A stretch of DNA of 64,000 nt from Leptothoe kymatousa TAU-MAC 1615 (GTDB taxonomy: Bacteria; Cyanobacteriota; Cyanobacteriia; Phormidesmidales; Phormidesmidaceae): positions 146,859 to 210,858 of the forward strand of contig NZ_JADOER010000002.1 of assembly GCF_018739865.1 (NCBI RefSeq), written 5' to 3'. Positions 45,554-55,016 of this stretch are shown here, piece by piece; position 1 is the first letter of the stretch; each line of letters starts with the position of its first letter. The notes under the pieces are model-generated. The model did no database searches. It was not told the origin of the DNA and saw only the letters and a list, made by a program, of their open reading frames with translations. A program made the translations under genes and the position numbers.

Positions 45554-46501
45554 ATGAATAATGCGATCGCGACCCGGTCTATTACGGGCTTAATCAATCG
45601 AGCGTTGGCCATTAAGCCGTTGGCGAATTTTGCGAAGGATCGGGCCCGCAACATGATGATTAAGCGGGCGGAGTCCATTGGGGTGTATTGGCTGGATGAG
45701 GTGGCCAAGCTGAGGTCCCGGGGGGGGAATGGGGCGTTAAATCCGTTGTGGGAACAGGAACGGGCGGCGATTTGCGATCGCACCCTCACCTATCCCGACT
45801 ATTACCTCACAAGTTTCCACGCTTACGAAGAAGGCAACCTGGGCTGGGAGCCTGCCCTAGAAGCGACGGTGGCCGCTAAAGCCGTGCACGCTCGCCTGTG
45901 GCCCGAAGGGGATGCCCGTGGGGATGTGCGGTTGCGCCAAAGCTACCTCGATGCCTTAGCAGAGCGGCTGCCCACGGCCCCCGAGTCGATTGTGGATCTA
46001 GGCTGTAGTACTGGGCTGAGCACCTGTGCTTTGCAATCGGCCTATCCCCATGCCCACATTACGGGCGTAGAGCTATCCGACTATTTTTTGACCGTGGCCC
46101 AATATCAAACCCGGGCCTCGGCGGCGGCACCCCAGTGGCGCCATGCAGCGGCTGAGCAAACTGGCCTGTCCGGGCAATCCGTCGATTTAGTGTCGGCCTC
46201 TCTTTTATTCCATGAGTTGCCTACATCGGCGGCCCTAGATGTTATTCGCGAAGCCCATCGACTGCTGAAACCGGGCGGTCATTTTGCCATCATGGAAATG
46301 AACCCCCAGTCGGAGGTGTACAAAAAACTACCGGCCTACGTGCTGACGCTGCTGAAAAGCACAGAGCCCTATCTCGACCAGTACTTTTCCCTGGATTTAC
46401 ACCAGGCCCTTATGGACGCAGGCTTTAACCAACCTAGCCAACAGATCAATACCTCTCGCCACCGGGTGGTGATTGCCCAGAAAACTGGGGCGGCTAGCTA
46501 A
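45554..46501 (+). CDS. Class I SAM-dependent methyltransferase
   Basis: The frame opens with TTG at 45551 directly before ATG 45554; the ATG is preferred (315 residues). SAM-binding motif I is IVDLGCSTGLST (about 145-156), motif II HITGVELSD, and the later HRLLKPGGHFAIMEMNP is typical of UbiE/class I enzymes. The ~130-residue N-terminal extension includes SFHAYEEGNLGWEPALEA. Substrate unknown; cyanobacterial relatives are only described as methyltransferases. It is divergent from the peptidase gene. Confidence 0.88.
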   Translation: MNNAIATRSITGLINRALAIKPLANFAKDRARNMMIKRAESIGVYWLDEVAKLRSRGGNGALNPLWEQERAAICDRTLTYPDYYLTSFHAYEEGNLGWEPALEATVAAKAVHARLWPEGDARGDVRLRQSYLDALAERLPTAPESIVDLGCSTGLSTCALQSAYPHAHITGVELSDYFLTVAQYQTRASAAAPQWRHAAAEQTGLSGQSVDLVSASLLFHELPTSAALDVIREAHRLLKPGGHFAIMEMNPQSEVYKKLPAYVLTLLKSTEPYLDQYFSLDLHQALMDAGFNQPSQQINTSRHRVVIAQKTGAAS

Positions 46502-47006
46502 TGGTCTGGGTAAAAGAGCTAAGAACTGGCGATTAAATAACTTCTAATTTTGCCGGACTTCGACTCCGCTTTTGCCGGACTTCGACTCCGCTCAGTCCTC
46601 TGTGGCTAGCGGTGACAATTATGGATTTAATTGATTGCGTTTTCCTAAGTAGAAGAACGCAACGCTGTTGTCGCATTTCTGCGTTTAATGTCCGCTCAAT
46701 TCTTGATGTTCTCTTAATGATTCCAAGCCTAAATAATTCCCCGGTTAACAACAACTATCTGAACCCCCCTCACCTTTATTAACCACTTGTAACGATCCCA
46801 TTACACACTTTTAAGAAATCCAGCAGATACTAGGGGATCAATATTTTTATTCATACAGTGGTTAATTAAGGCCTGACGGTTGTTGAGATTCTTGTCAGCA
46901 ACGACGCCACAGCCGATCTTCTACCCCATCGACCCTGCTTGTAAGCGGGCTCTGGGCGGTGGGATGGATGCAATAAAACCTGGCCTCTTGCCTGACCTCT
47001 TGTTAT
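46502..47006. other. Upstream region of ndhD with a short tandem repeat
   Basis: About 500 bases. It contains the tandem repeat at 46549-46592 and an A/T-rich stretch near 46800-46870 that should hold the ndhD promoter. No gene or RNA is recognised. Confidence 0.4.
46549..46592. repeat. 22-bp perfect tandem duplication
   Basis: TTTGCCGGACTTCGACTCCG plus CT is repeated twice back to back (46549-46570 and 46571-46592). The GACTTCGACTCCGCT core resembles short dispersed repeats common in cyanobacterial intergenic DNA. Confidence 0.85.
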
Positions 47007-48593
47007 ATGGACTTCGCAACATTTCCTTGGTTAACCACCATTATTTTGCTGCCCATTGTGGCGGCGTTGCTTTTGCCGTTGATCCCCGATACGGATGGCA
47101 AAACCATACGCTGGTATTCCCTGATCGTTGGGCTGATTGATTTCGCCCTGATTGTCTTTGCATTTGTTAATTACTACGATCCCACGAGTTCTGGCATGCA
47201 GCTGGTGGAAAGCTACAGCTGGGTGCCAGCGTTAGACCTGAACTGGTCCGTAGGCGTAGATGGCCTTTCCATGCCGCTGGTATTGCTGACGGGCTTTATC
47301 ACCACCTTGGCCACCTTGGCCTCTTGGCCGGTCACGCTGAAGCCAAAGCTGTTCTACTTTTTGCTGCTGTCCATGTACGGCGCCCAAATTGCGGTGTTTG
47401 CTGTGCAGGATATGCTGCTGTTCTTCTTGGTGTGGGAGCTGGAGCTAATTCCGGTTTACCTGCTGCTGTCCATTTGGGGCGGCAAGCGCCGGCTATATGC
47501 GGCCACTAAGTTTATTCTCTACACCGCTGGCGGTTCCCTATTTATTTTGGTGGCGGCCCTGGCCATGGCGTTCTATGGCGACACCATCACCTTTGATATG
47601 CAGGCGCTGATGGCCAAGGAGTTTCCGGTGCGGCTGCAGCTGTGGTTGTACACCGCATTCCTGGTGGCCTATGCGGTGAAACTGCCCATCTTCCCCTTGC
47701 ACACCTGGCTGCCCGACGCCCATGGCGAGGCGACGGCTCCGGTGCACATGTTGCTGGCGGGCATTTTGCTAAAAATGGGTGGCTACGCTTTGATCCGCAT
47801 GAATGTGGAGATGCTGCCCGATGCCCATGCCATTGTCTCCCCTGGTTTGATTCTCTTTGGGGTGATCAACATTATCTATGCGGCGCTCACGTCGTTTGCC
47901 CAGCGCAACCTAAAACGAAAGATTGCCTATTCGTCCATTTCCCACATGGGATTTGTGATTATTGGTATTGCCTCGTTTACTAACCTGGGTATGAGCGGCG
48001 CGGTGCTGCAGATGGTCTCCCACGGATTGATTGGGGCTAGCCTGTTCTTCTTGGTGGGGGCCACCTACGACCGCACCCACACCCTGATCCTGCCGGAAAT
48101 GGGCGGTGTGGGCACCAAGATGCCGAAGATTTTTGCCATGTTCACCGCCTGCTCCATGGCCTCCCTGGCGCTGCCGGGTATGAGTGGGTTTGTGGCGGAG
48201 TTAATGGTGTTTGTGGGCTTTGCCAACAGCGATGCCTATAGCTTTAACTTCAAGCTGGTGATGATTTTGCTGATGGCGGTGGGGGTGATTTTGACGCCCA
48301 TCTATCTGTTGTCGATGCTGCGGGAAATCTTCTTTGGTCCTGAAAATAAGGAGCTGACGGATGAGCAGGTGCTGATCGATGCGGAGCCCCGGGAAGTGTT
48401 TATCGTGGCTTGCCTGTTGGTGCCCATCATTGGGTTTGGTCTATATCCGAAGCTGCTAACCCAGGTGTACGACGCCAAGACCATGCAGATTAGCGAGTCG
48501 TTGCGGACGGAACTGTTTGCGATCGCAGATAGCCAACCCCCTCTCCCCATCGGCACCATCCCAACCACTAAAGCCCCCGCCATTGGTCGGTAG
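47007..48593 (+). CDS. ndhD: NAD(P)H-quinone oxidoreductase subunit 4 (NdhD/NuoM family)
   Basis: 528 residues and about 14 transmembrane helices. Proton-channel features are clear: [17 protein letters not shown] with the conserved Glu, [19 protein letters not shown] with its Lys, and [11 protein letters not shown]. The subunit belongs to NDH-1, the ferredoxin-plastoquinone reductase of respiration and cyclic electron flow in thylakoids. No ndhF accompanies it, so the D1 type (respiratory/cyclic) rather than the CO2-uptake D3/D4 type is favoured. A terminator hairpin follows. Confidence 0.95.
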   Translation: MDFATFPWLTTIILLPIVAALLLPLIPDTDGKTIRWYSLIVGLIDFALIVFAFVNYYDPTSSGMQLVESYSWVPALDLNWSVGVDGLSMPLVLLTGFITTLATLASWPVTLKPKLFYFLLLSMYGAQIAVFAVQDMLLFFLVWELELIPVYLLLSIWGGKRRLYAATKFILYTAGGSLFILVAALAMAFYGDTITFDMQALMAKEFPVRLQLWLYTAFLVAYAVKLPIFPLHTWLPDAHGEATAPVHMLLAGILLKMGGYALIRMNVEMLPDAHAIVSPGLILFGVINIIYAALTSFAQRNLKRKIAYSSISHMGFVIIGIASFTNLGMSGAVLQMVSHGLIGASLFFLVGATYDRTHTLILPEMGGVGTKMPKIFAMFTACSMASLALPGMSGFVAELMVFVGFANSDAYSFNFKLVMILLMAVGVILTPIYLLSMLREIFFGPENKELTDEQVLIDAEPREVFIVACLLVPIIGFGLYPKLLTQVYDAKTMQISESLRTELFAIADSQPPLPIGTIPTTKAPAIGR

Positions 48594-48703
48594 AGCCGTT
48601 GCCTGTAGGGGATAGCCATGCCATCTCCTACGCCATGGGGTTTGCGGGGCCTGCCCTTTGGCGGTGCCATAGCGGCCCTTTGTAAAAATATCCTCTACTA
48701 CTT

Positions 48704-48751
48704 CCACCGATCTTTACAAGGTTACCCTTGACAAGATCGGTGGTTTTCTTT
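48704..48751 (+). terminator. Rho-independent terminator after ndhD
   Basis: Stem CCACCGATCTT..ACAAGG / CCTTG..AAGATCGGTGG with small interior mismatches is followed by TTTTCTTT. It lies about 110 bases past the ndhD stop and just before ftsW. Confidence 0.8.
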
Positions 48752-48784
48752 ATCTCTTAAGCACTCCTATATAGCAATCGTCCC

Positions 48785-50146
48785 TTGAATTTGAATCGCT
48801 TTGCCGGTGTCATTAACTTTTTTTCAGTGCGGGATTGGGCGCTGGAAGCCAGACTACTGCGATGGTTAACCATGCTGTGGATATTCATCGGCCTCGTGGT
48901 GCTGTTTTCTGCGTCCTATCCGGTGGCAGATGCTGAAATCGGTGATGGCGCCCGTTACTTTAAGGTTCAAATTCTTTGGGTTTTGGTCGGTCTGGGCATA
49001 TCGCGCTGGGTGACCCGAAATCCGCTGCGGTATGTGATGCAGCTATCTGGGCTGGGCCTATTTGTTTGCTTGGGCTTAATTTTAGCCACCCATATTCCAG
49101 GGTTGGGGGTGACGGTGAATGGCGCCACCCGCTGGTTGCCCCTGGGCCCGTTTTTGATCCAACCGTCGGAGCTACTGAAACCATTCCTCGTGTTGCAAAG
49201 TGCGCGGTTGTTTGGCCGCTGGCATCGATTTAAACCCGGCGGCCGCTGGCTATGGCTGGGGGTGTTTACCCTCTGTCTGTTAGCTATTTTGCTGCAGCCC
49301 AACCTCAGTACCACGGCGGTGTGTGGCATTACCCTCTGGCTGATTGCCTGGGCCTCGGGGCGACCCTATCGACATTTGTTGATGACCGCTGGGGGCGGTT
49401 TGCTGGCGGCATTGCTGAGCGTCAGCATCAAAACCTATCAGCGGGAGCGCATCATTTCGTTTTTAGATCCCTGGTCCCAGGCCAGTGACAACGGCTATCA
49501 GCTCGTGCAAAGTTTATACGCCATTGGCTCTGGGGGCTTCTGGGGGACGGGCTTTGGCATGGGCCAGCAGAAGCTGGGCTATCTGCCCATTCAATACACC
49601 GATTTTATTTTTTCGGTCTATGCCGAAGAATTTGGTTTTATTGGCGCGGTGATGCTGCTGCTGTTTTTGGCCGTTTTTAGCACCGTGGCGTTGCTGGTGG
49701 CGCTGAAGGCAAAATCTTCGGTGAATCGGCTGATTGCCATTGGCTGTATGGTGCTGCTGGTGGGGCAGTCCCTGATTAACATTGGGGTGGCCACCGGGTC
49801 CTTGCCGACGACGGGGTTACCCTTTCCGATGATGAGCTACGGCGGCAGCTCCATGATGTCTAGCATGTTGGTGGCCGGGTTGCTGATCCGGGTGGCCCGC
49901 GAGGCCCATGAAGCGGATATTGTTTCCATGACCGAACAGCCCATTCGCCCCAGGCGCTATCGTCCGGGGGGCCGTCGCCGTCGCCATGGCCAGCCGACAC
50001 CTAAGCCAGAAGAGGCGAAGCCCAGTGGGGATAAAAAACGGATTTTTCGCCGTCGCCCGCCCAGCCAGATTCAGCCGGAGGAGTTGGCGGAGCCGAAATT
50101 GAGCCCGGTGGCTAATCGCAGGCGGAAACGCACTCGAAGTCTTTAA
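48785..50146 (+). CDS. ftsW: Peptidoglycan glycosyltransferase FtsW (SEDS family)
   Basis: 453 residues from a TTG start at 48785. Ten or so membrane helices carry SEDS motifs: LGVTVNGATRWLPLGPFLIQ then PSE, DPW after ERIISFL, and TGLPFPMMSYGGSSM. It polymerises lipid II at the division septum with a class B PBP. The C-terminal ~80 residues are very basic and proline-rich (RPGGRRRRHGQPTPKPEEAK) and probably cytoplasmic. It marks the left core boundary of the accessory island: the first FGS gene begins 14 bases downstream, so read-through transcription is possible. Confidence 0.93.
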   Translation: MNLNRFAGVINFFSVRDWALEARLLRWLTMLWIFIGLVVLFSASYPVADAEIGDGARYFKVQILWVLVGLGISRWVTRNPLRYVMQLSGLGLFVCLGLILATHIPGLGVTVNGATRWLPLGPFLIQPSELLKPFLVLQSARLFGRWHRFKPGGRWLWLGVFTLCLLAILLQPNLSTTAVCGITLWLIAWASGRPYRHLLMTAGGGLLAALLSVSIKTYQRERIISFLDPWSQASDNGYQLVQSLYAIGSGGFWGTGFGMGQQKLGYLPIQYTDFIFSVYAEEFGFIGAVMLLLFLAVFSTVALLVALKAKSSVNRLIAIGCMVLLVGQSLINIGVATGSLPTTGLPFPMMSYGGSSMMSSMLVAGLLIRVAREAHEADIVSMTEQPIRPRRYRPGGRRRRHGQPTPKPEEAKPSGDKKRIFRRRPPSQIQPEELAEPKLSPVANRRRKRTRSL

Positions 50147-50160
50147 CCTATGGTGATAGT

Positions 50161-50979
50161 GTGGCAACGTCTATCGATAATCTGACCCTGCATCGCTATA
50201 AGCGCACTAATAAGGGCTATGAAGAAGCCCTGAGCGATGGTGTAAGCCTCAGGTTGATGTTGATCCCTGCTGGGGAATTTATGATGGGGGCTGCAGCAGA
50301 TGACCCTGATGGCCGTGATGAAGAGCGTCCCCAGCATTTGGTGAAAGTACCGCAGTTTTTGATGGGGCAGTATCCGGTCACCCAGGCTCAATGGAGAGTG
50401 GTGGCTGGGTTTGAGCAAGTTGAGCGGACCTTAGAGCCTGATCCTTCTAAATTCAAGGGGGATAATCGACCGGTGGAACAAGTGTCTTGGTACGAAGCAG
50501 TAGAGTTTTGTCAGCGACTTTCGGCCAAGACAGGTCGGGAGTATGGATTGCCAAGCGAAGCAGAGTGGGAATATGCCTGTCGGGCAGGAACTGAGACGCC
50601 TTACCATGTTGGCGAGAAGATTACGGCTGAGATTGCTAATATTGCTGAGCCTAATTCAAGAGAAGAATATCAAGATGAGCATACGCCAGTTAACTACTTT
50701 AATGTGGCCAATGCTTGGGGCCTATGTGACATGCATGGCAATGTGTTGGAATGGTGTCAAGACCATTGGCATGGCAATTATGACAAGGCACCGAATGATG
50801 GAAGCGCTTGGTTAACAGACAATGAAGATTCTAGGCGTGTACTACGCGGCGGTTCCTGGTTCAACAGTCCGCGCCATTGCCGCTCCGCCTCTCGCTACTT
50901 CAGTACGCCCGACGACCGCGACATCCGTATCGGTTTTCGTGTAGTATGTCGTGCCCCGTTGGCGCTAGCCTTCTCGTAG
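50161..50979 (+). CDS. Stand-alone FGS-domain protein 1 with variable C-terminus
   Basis: 272 residues from GTG 50161. The whole chain is a formylglycine-generating-enzyme/sulfatase-modifying-factor fold (C-type-lectin type): LMLIPAGEFMMGAAADD, the MGQYPVTQAQWRVVAG motif, PVEQVSWYEAVEFCQRLS, GLPSEAEWEYACRAGTETPY, and NVLEWCQDHW. The C-terminal RGGSW...GFRVVCRAP segment has only one cysteine where true FGE has a catalytic pair, so binding rather than catalysis is likely. Residues varying among the four paralogues are FNS after RGGSW, YFS, and DIRI near the end. It lies 14 bases after ftsW and ends in LALAFS like copy 4. Confidence 0.92.
   Translation: MATSIDNLTLHRYKRTNKGYEEALSDGVSLRLMLIPAGEFMMGAAADDPDGRDEERPQHLVKVPQFLMGQYPVTQAQWRVVAGFEQVERTLEPDPSKFKGDNRPVEQVSWYEAVEFCQRLSAKTGREYGLPSEAEWEYACRAGTETPYHVGEKITAEIANIAEPNSREEYQDEHTPVNYFNVANAWGLCDMHGNVLEWCQDHWHGNYDKAPNDGSAWLTDNEDSRRVLRGGSWFNSPRHCRSASRYFSTPDDRDIRIGFRVVCRAPLALAFS
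50845..50958 (+). repeat. DGR-like variable region, copy 1 (VR1)
   Basis: 114 bp encoding the end of FGS protein 1. Aligned without gaps to the other three copies, 25 of 163... more precisely 25 of 114 columns vary, clustered in codons 6-8, 11, 13, 18-20, 24 and 26-29. Most differences are at the first two bases of NNY codons. Variable residues here are FNS, H, YFS, D and DIRI. Confidence 0.88.
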
Positions 50980-51028
50980 AGTGGGCTCTTCCGTAACCCT
51001 TTCTCCCTTTTACACTCTTACCCTCTTT

Positions 51029-51041
51029 GGCGCGTAGCGCC
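51029..51041 (+). other. Conserved post-VR hairpin, copy 1 (candidate DGR homing structure)
   Basis: GGCGC-GTA-GCGCC, 70 bases past VR1, lies in a tail shared by all four FGS genes. Known DGRs have a GC-rich hairpin or cruciform just downstream of the variable region that aids homing. That role here is inferred. Confidence 0.55.
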
Positions 51042-51060
51042 TCGATTTTTTCTCGATCTA

Positions 51061-51083
51061 GCTCCCAGACTCCGGCTAGGAGC
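51061..51083. repeat. REP-like palindrome, copy 1
   Basis: GCTCCCAG-ACTCCGG-CTAGGAGC, with one mismatch in the stem. The loop ACTCCGG recurs in palindromes at 58695-58719 and (inverted) 59336-59358, while the arms differ. Confidence 0.65.
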
Positions 51084-51105
51084 CGCTGGGGAAGCTCCAC
51101 AGCCA

Positions 51106-51660
51106 TCAGTGCCCCTTCGCCAAATCAGCATAGTCCGCTATTCTCACCCCCAAAATAACTAGCAAAACCGCCTCCACCACAGACAAAACCACCGCAAACG
51201 CAGAAACCTTTCCTGCTAACAGCCAAAACGCCACCAGTGCTACCAAACCAGAGATCACAAACGTCACCTGATCAATAAATAGCTGAGTATACTTCCGTCG
51301 TTTGCGCCGGGGATCATCCCGATGGGCAGTTTCCCAACCAAATAAATATTTCTCATCAGCGGAGCCGCCGATCAGTGCACTTACTCGCTTCTCCAGGTCG
51401 TAGCGGACATAGCGTCCGATGGCAGAAATTTTTTCGTCGTTGATTAGATATGTCCAGCCCATCACCAGACATACCCAAGGAATCACCAAGAATGCAGTGG
51501 CCCCCTTGGCATTGGTCAAGCCAAAGGAAGCGATGGCTCCAAAAATCCCCAGGGTGACGTACAGCAGATTATCGCGGAAGCCAATACGCATACTTTGCTC
51601 TGCTTTCAGGACCCGGTACTCGTCCATCAAAATTTGTAGGGTTTGCTCGTTGCGATCCAT
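51106..51660 (-). CDS. Four-helix membrane protein in the conflict island
   Basis: 184 residues. A charged N-terminal helix (QTLQILMDEYRVLKAEQSMR) precedes two membrane helices (NLLYVTLGIFGAIASFGL; ATAFLVIPWVCLVMGWTYLI), a soluble basic loop (AHRDDPRRKRRKYTQ), and two more helices (VTFVISGLVALVAFWLLAG; FAVVLSVVEAVLLVILGV). I know no name for it. Small multi-helix membrane proteins are frequent pore-forming effectors in conflict loci, so this is a candidate. It is antiparallel to its neighbours and divergent from the VMAP gene over 144 bases. Confidence 0.75.
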   Translation of the reverse strand: MDRNEQTLQILMDEYRVLKAEQSMRIGFRDNLLYVTLGIFGAIASFGLTNAKGATAFLVIPWVCLVMGWTYLINDEKISAIGRYVRYDLEKRVSALIGGSADEKYLFGWETAHRDDPRRKRRKYTQLFIDQVTFVISGLVALVAFWLLAGKVSAFAVVLSVVEAVLLVILGVRIADYADLAKGH

Positions 51661-51804
51661 AGGCTTAGAAACGTAAAATGTATCAAATTAATTGTGTCGA
51701 TTTGCTATAAAAACTATGGGATTTCACGGGAAATTTCCAGAATTTGGGTAAGGTGCATTGTATCGACCCAAATAGATACGGTTGAGATGATCTACTAGCA
51801 AGCG

Positions 51805-53775
51805 ATGCCTCAAGACAACCTTTGTGCAGTCATTCTTACGGCATTACCAGTTGAATTTAAGGCTGTCCGAGCATTTTTATCAGATTGTAAAGAGGATATT
51901 CATCCTACAAAGCAGACTGTCTATGAGCGCGGAACATTTACAGCGAATGGTAAATGCTGGGATGTTGGCATTGTTGAGATTGGCCCAGGTAATGTAGATG
52001 CAGCACTAGAGACGGGTAGTGCCCTTGAACATTTCAAGCCTCAAGTAGTGCTTTTTGTTGGCATTGCAGGGGGTATTAAAGATGTGAAAATTGGTGATGT
52101 CGTTGCGGCCACTAAAATCTATGGTTATGAATCAGGCAAAGCAGAAGCTGGAGTATTTAAGCCCCGTCCGGAAGTAGGCGAGAGTTCTTACAGCTTAGTG
52201 CAACGTGCACGTGCAGAAGCACGTAATTCACAATGGCTACAACGATTATCTGACTCCCCTAATCGCTTGCCCGATGCATATGTGCGTCCCATTGCCGCTG
52301 GGGAAAAGGTTGTCGCCTCCACCCAGACCGCTGTTTGTAATTTTTTGCAGCATCACTACAGTGATGCTGTGGCAGTCGAAATGGAGGGATATGGTTTTAT
52401 CAGAGCGGCTTATTCAAGCAAACAAACGACATCTGCCATAGTCATCCGGGGGATTTCTGACCTTCTTGACAATAAAAACGAGGCTAACAACAATCAAGCG
52501 CAAGAAGAAGTTCGACAAGCAACGGCATCGCATCATGCAAGCGCCTTTGCTTTTCAGCTGTTAACCAATTTTGAACCCTGCGAAAGTTTCGTTGATAAGC
52601 AAACTTCAGTCCACCAAGTTAGGTCCCAGGTGTGGGATGAACTGTTTGCCTACTTCAAAGAGTCAGATTTACCAATCATTGCTCCCCTGTGTCAGCAAAT
52701 ATTTGAAGATGAGCTGACGCTGGAACAACGGGATCCGTATTCAGAATTAAGTCAGTTGGATACCCTTGAAACCCTAAAAACTGTATTTAAGCGTCGAGAT
52801 GATTTAAGTTTGGCAGTTAAGTGGGTAGGCCTTGTGATTCAATCATTTGAAAATCCGCTAGAAGGGACTCAAGAACGTTCTGTGCCTTCTGGGCTAAGGG
52901 GTTTTTTCAACGTTCATAAGCCTTCTCATGAGGAGGAGGAGGAGGTTAAGTCTGAAAAAAAGCAGCCTTCGAGCTATTTACTCATCGCCTTAGATCCTAA
53001 GGATGATGAAGATATGGTTGGTTTTACAGCTGAGCTTCATTCAACTGACAGTGCAGTACCAGAAAACCTATTTCCAGAAGGAGGAATCCAATGCTCTTTA
53101 GATGAGCCTCACGAAGACCTATGTAGGTATTTGTCTGAAGCATTTCGAAAAGCAAAGCAAGTCAAAACCATTGAATTTTTTCTATCCTGGCGACATTTTG
53201 ATCAGCCTGTCCATGACTGGAAGGTTAAAGTCGATGCGCCTCTACCTCTTCCACTAAAGTTATTGCGAAACACGTTAGTAAGATCGTTAGATCGACTGAC
53301 CCAAGAAGATTTCGTAGACGAGCGGATCGAAACTCTTGAAACACAATGGGATCGCTTGCAAGGATGTTGTGCTAAAGAGCTGATTAAGTCGTGTCATGAG
53401 GTGTTTACTCTAGACTGTGAAGCCTTGGCAGGCGAGCTGCTAGGCGGAGATGAATATATTATTTTCAAACTTCTTTCTGCTTTGCCTACAGATAAACAAG
53501 AACTGGAGCAGCTGCTGAGCATTGTAGTTTGGTCGGGGATACCCATTTGGTTTTGGTCTTACTGTTCCTTATCAGGGCCAGATAAAATCAATCTTTCCAT
53601 CAAAATCAACGATTTTTTAAGTGCAGATAATCTACAAAATTCTGCAACGTTTGCTGAGATTATCAAAAAGAATCGTAAAAGCGTGCCAAATTTAGGCTTA
53701 CTATGCGATTGTCCGACCCGGTTACCGGTTTTGGTGGACTGGAAAAACGGTCGCTTGCGTCAGCCTGCTGCTTAG
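51805..53775 (+). CDS. VMAP-type protein with N-terminal nucleoside-phosphorylase-like effector
   Basis: 656 residues. Residues 1-255 form a PNP/MTA-SAH-nucleosidase-like domain: VILTALPVEFKAV, LFVGIAGGIKDVKIGDVVAA, EMEG at 192-195 and RGISD at 215-219 (catalytic Asp). Residues ~268-350 are a small helical effector-associated-type domain. Residues ~395-656 resemble the VMAP C-terminal domain (TIEFFLSWRHFDQPVHDWKV, PLKLLRNTLVRSLDRL, ending LPVLVDWKNGRLRQP). VMAPs work with MoxR ATPases and vWA proteins in NTP-dependent conflict systems, and the phosphorylase domain is the likely output, perhaps cleaving a nucleotide or nucleoside. MoxR follows after 23 bases. Confidence 0.85.
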   Translation: MPQDNLCAVILTALPVEFKAVRAFLSDCKEDIHPTKQTVYERGTFTANGKCWDVGIVEIGPGNVDAALETGSALEHFKPQVVLFVGIAGGIKDVKIGDVVAATKIYGYESGKAEAGVFKPRPEVGESSYSLVQRARAEARNSQWLQRLSDSPNRLPDAYVRPIAAGEKVVASTQTAVCNFLQHHYSDAVAVEMEGYGFIRAAYSSKQTTSAIVIRGISDLLDNKNEANNNQAQEEVRQATASHHASAFAFQLLTNFEPCESFVDKQTSVHQVRSQVWDELFAYFKESDLPIIAPLCQQIFEDELTLEQRDPYSELSQLDTLETLKTVFKRRDDLSLAVKWVGLVIQSFENPLEGTQERSVPSGLRGFFNVHKPSHEEEEEVKSEKKQPSSYLLIALDPKDDEDMVGFTAELHSTDSAVPENLFPEGGIQCSLDEPHEDLCRYLSEAFRKAKQVKTIEFFLSWRHFDQPVHDWKVKVDAPLPLPLKLLRNTLVRSLDRLTQEDFVDERIETLETQWDRLQGCCAKELIKSCHEVFTLDCEALAGELLGGDEYIIFKLLSALPTDKQELEQLLSIVVWSGIPIWFWSYCSLSGPDKINLSIKINDFLSADNLQNSATFAEIIKKNRKSVPNLGLLCDCPTRLPVLVDWKNGRLRQPAA

Positions 53776-53798
53776 TCCTCGTATCTGCTTAACTCTGT

Positions 53799-55016
53799 AT
53801 GTCTAGCCCTATATCTGACTGGAAATTTTTTACAGGTGGCCTCAATGCAGAGGAGCAGCCCCAGCAGAGTTCACTGCAACCTATCACTGAGCGACCTGCC
53901 TGGCGGCAGTTTATGTCAAAAGCAGACTTTGAGAAAGATTGGGATGAGGCGAGCCAGAGACGATGGACCGAACTACGCAAGGAGATGCGATTAGACAATC
54001 GCTCTCGCGAACGGGGGCAAAGCTTTCGCCTCCGTCAGGCGGGTAACGGCCAATCGGAAATTCTGACAGCAGTTAACTCAGCGCTAGCATTGCGCCGCCC
54101 TTTGCTGATCACTGGCAATCCAGGCTCCGGTAAAACGTCGTTGGCCTATGCCATTGCCTATGAGCTGCAATTGGGGCCAGTGCTCCTCTGGCCAATTACC
54201 ACACGTGCCAAGCTATCGGATGCACTGTATCAGTACGATGCGATCGCCCGTCTGCAAGACACCCAGTTTGATAAATCAGAACTGGAACTCCAAATGATGT
54301 TAGCCAAGGCTGACAACACAACACCCGATCGCCAAATAATAGACGAACTGAAAAAAGGACGTAGCCTAGGAAATTATATTCAGCTTGGCCCTGTGGGAAC
54401 TGCGTTTTTACCCTCCCATTTACCTCGGGTACTGTTGATTGATGAGGTAGATAAAAGCGAACTGAACTTGCCCAACGATCTGCTCAATTTGTTTGAGGAA
54501 GGCAGCTATGAAATCCCTGAACTTGTCCGTCAAAAGAGCGACGAGCCGGTATCGGTAAGAACAGCAGACGATCAACTCCCTGCGAATATTATTAAGGGCA
54601 AGGTCACCTGTTATGAGTTTCCCTTAGTCATCATGACCAGCAATGGCGAGAGAGACTTTCCACCTGCCTTTCTACGACGCTGTTTGCGCATTAATATGCC
54701 AGATCCTGACAACAGCGATGTCCTAGAAAAAATTGTGGGAGCCCACTTTCAGCGCGGAGATGAGGCCAATACTGACTGGGGTGAGCTGAAAAAACGAATC
54801 AATCCCCTGGTTGTTAGTTTTGCTAATGATTTAAAGCGGAAAAAAACCTCTCTGGCGACAGATCAGTTATTAAATCTGGTTTATATGGTGCGTCAGTGTC
54901 GGTTCACGTCTGCAGAAATATTAGAACTGGACAGTGACGACGACAAAGACACCGAATTAGAGGTGATTAAAAAGATTTTGCTACGTCGTTTAACCAGTGA
55001 TGCGGGTGGCAAATGA
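53799..55016 (+). CDS. MoxR-type AAA+ ATPase of the ternary system
   Basis: 405 residues. Walker A GNPGSGKT is at 106-113, Walker B VLLIDEVDKSE at 211-221, and the sensor and arginine region VIMTSNGERDFPPAFLRRC follows, as in MoxR/RavA-like remodelling ATPases that work with vWA partners. The N-terminal ~85 residues (RPAWRQFMSKADFEKDWDEA) are an extra helical part. Its ATGA stop overlaps the vWA-FGS start by four bases, so the pair is made stoichiometrically. Confidence 0.93.
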   Translation: MSSPISDWKFFTGGLNAEEQPQQSSLQPITERPAWRQFMSKADFEKDWDEASQRRWTELRKEMRLDNRSRERGQSFRLRQAGNGQSEILTAVNSALALRRPLLITGNPGSGKTSLAYAIAYELQLGPVLLWPITTRAKLSDALYQYDAIARLQDTQFDKSELELQMMLAKADNTTPDRQIIDELKKGRSLGNYIQLGPVGTAFLPSHLPRVLLIDEVDKSELNLPNDLLNLFEEGSYEIPELVRQKSDEPVSVRTADDQLPANIIKGKVTCYEFPLVIMTSNGERDFPPAFLRRCLRINMPDPDNSDVLEKIVGAHFQRGDEANTDWGELKKRINPLVVSFANDLKRKKTSLATDQLLNLVYMVRQCRFTSAEILELDSDDDKDTELEVIKKILLRRLTSDAGGK

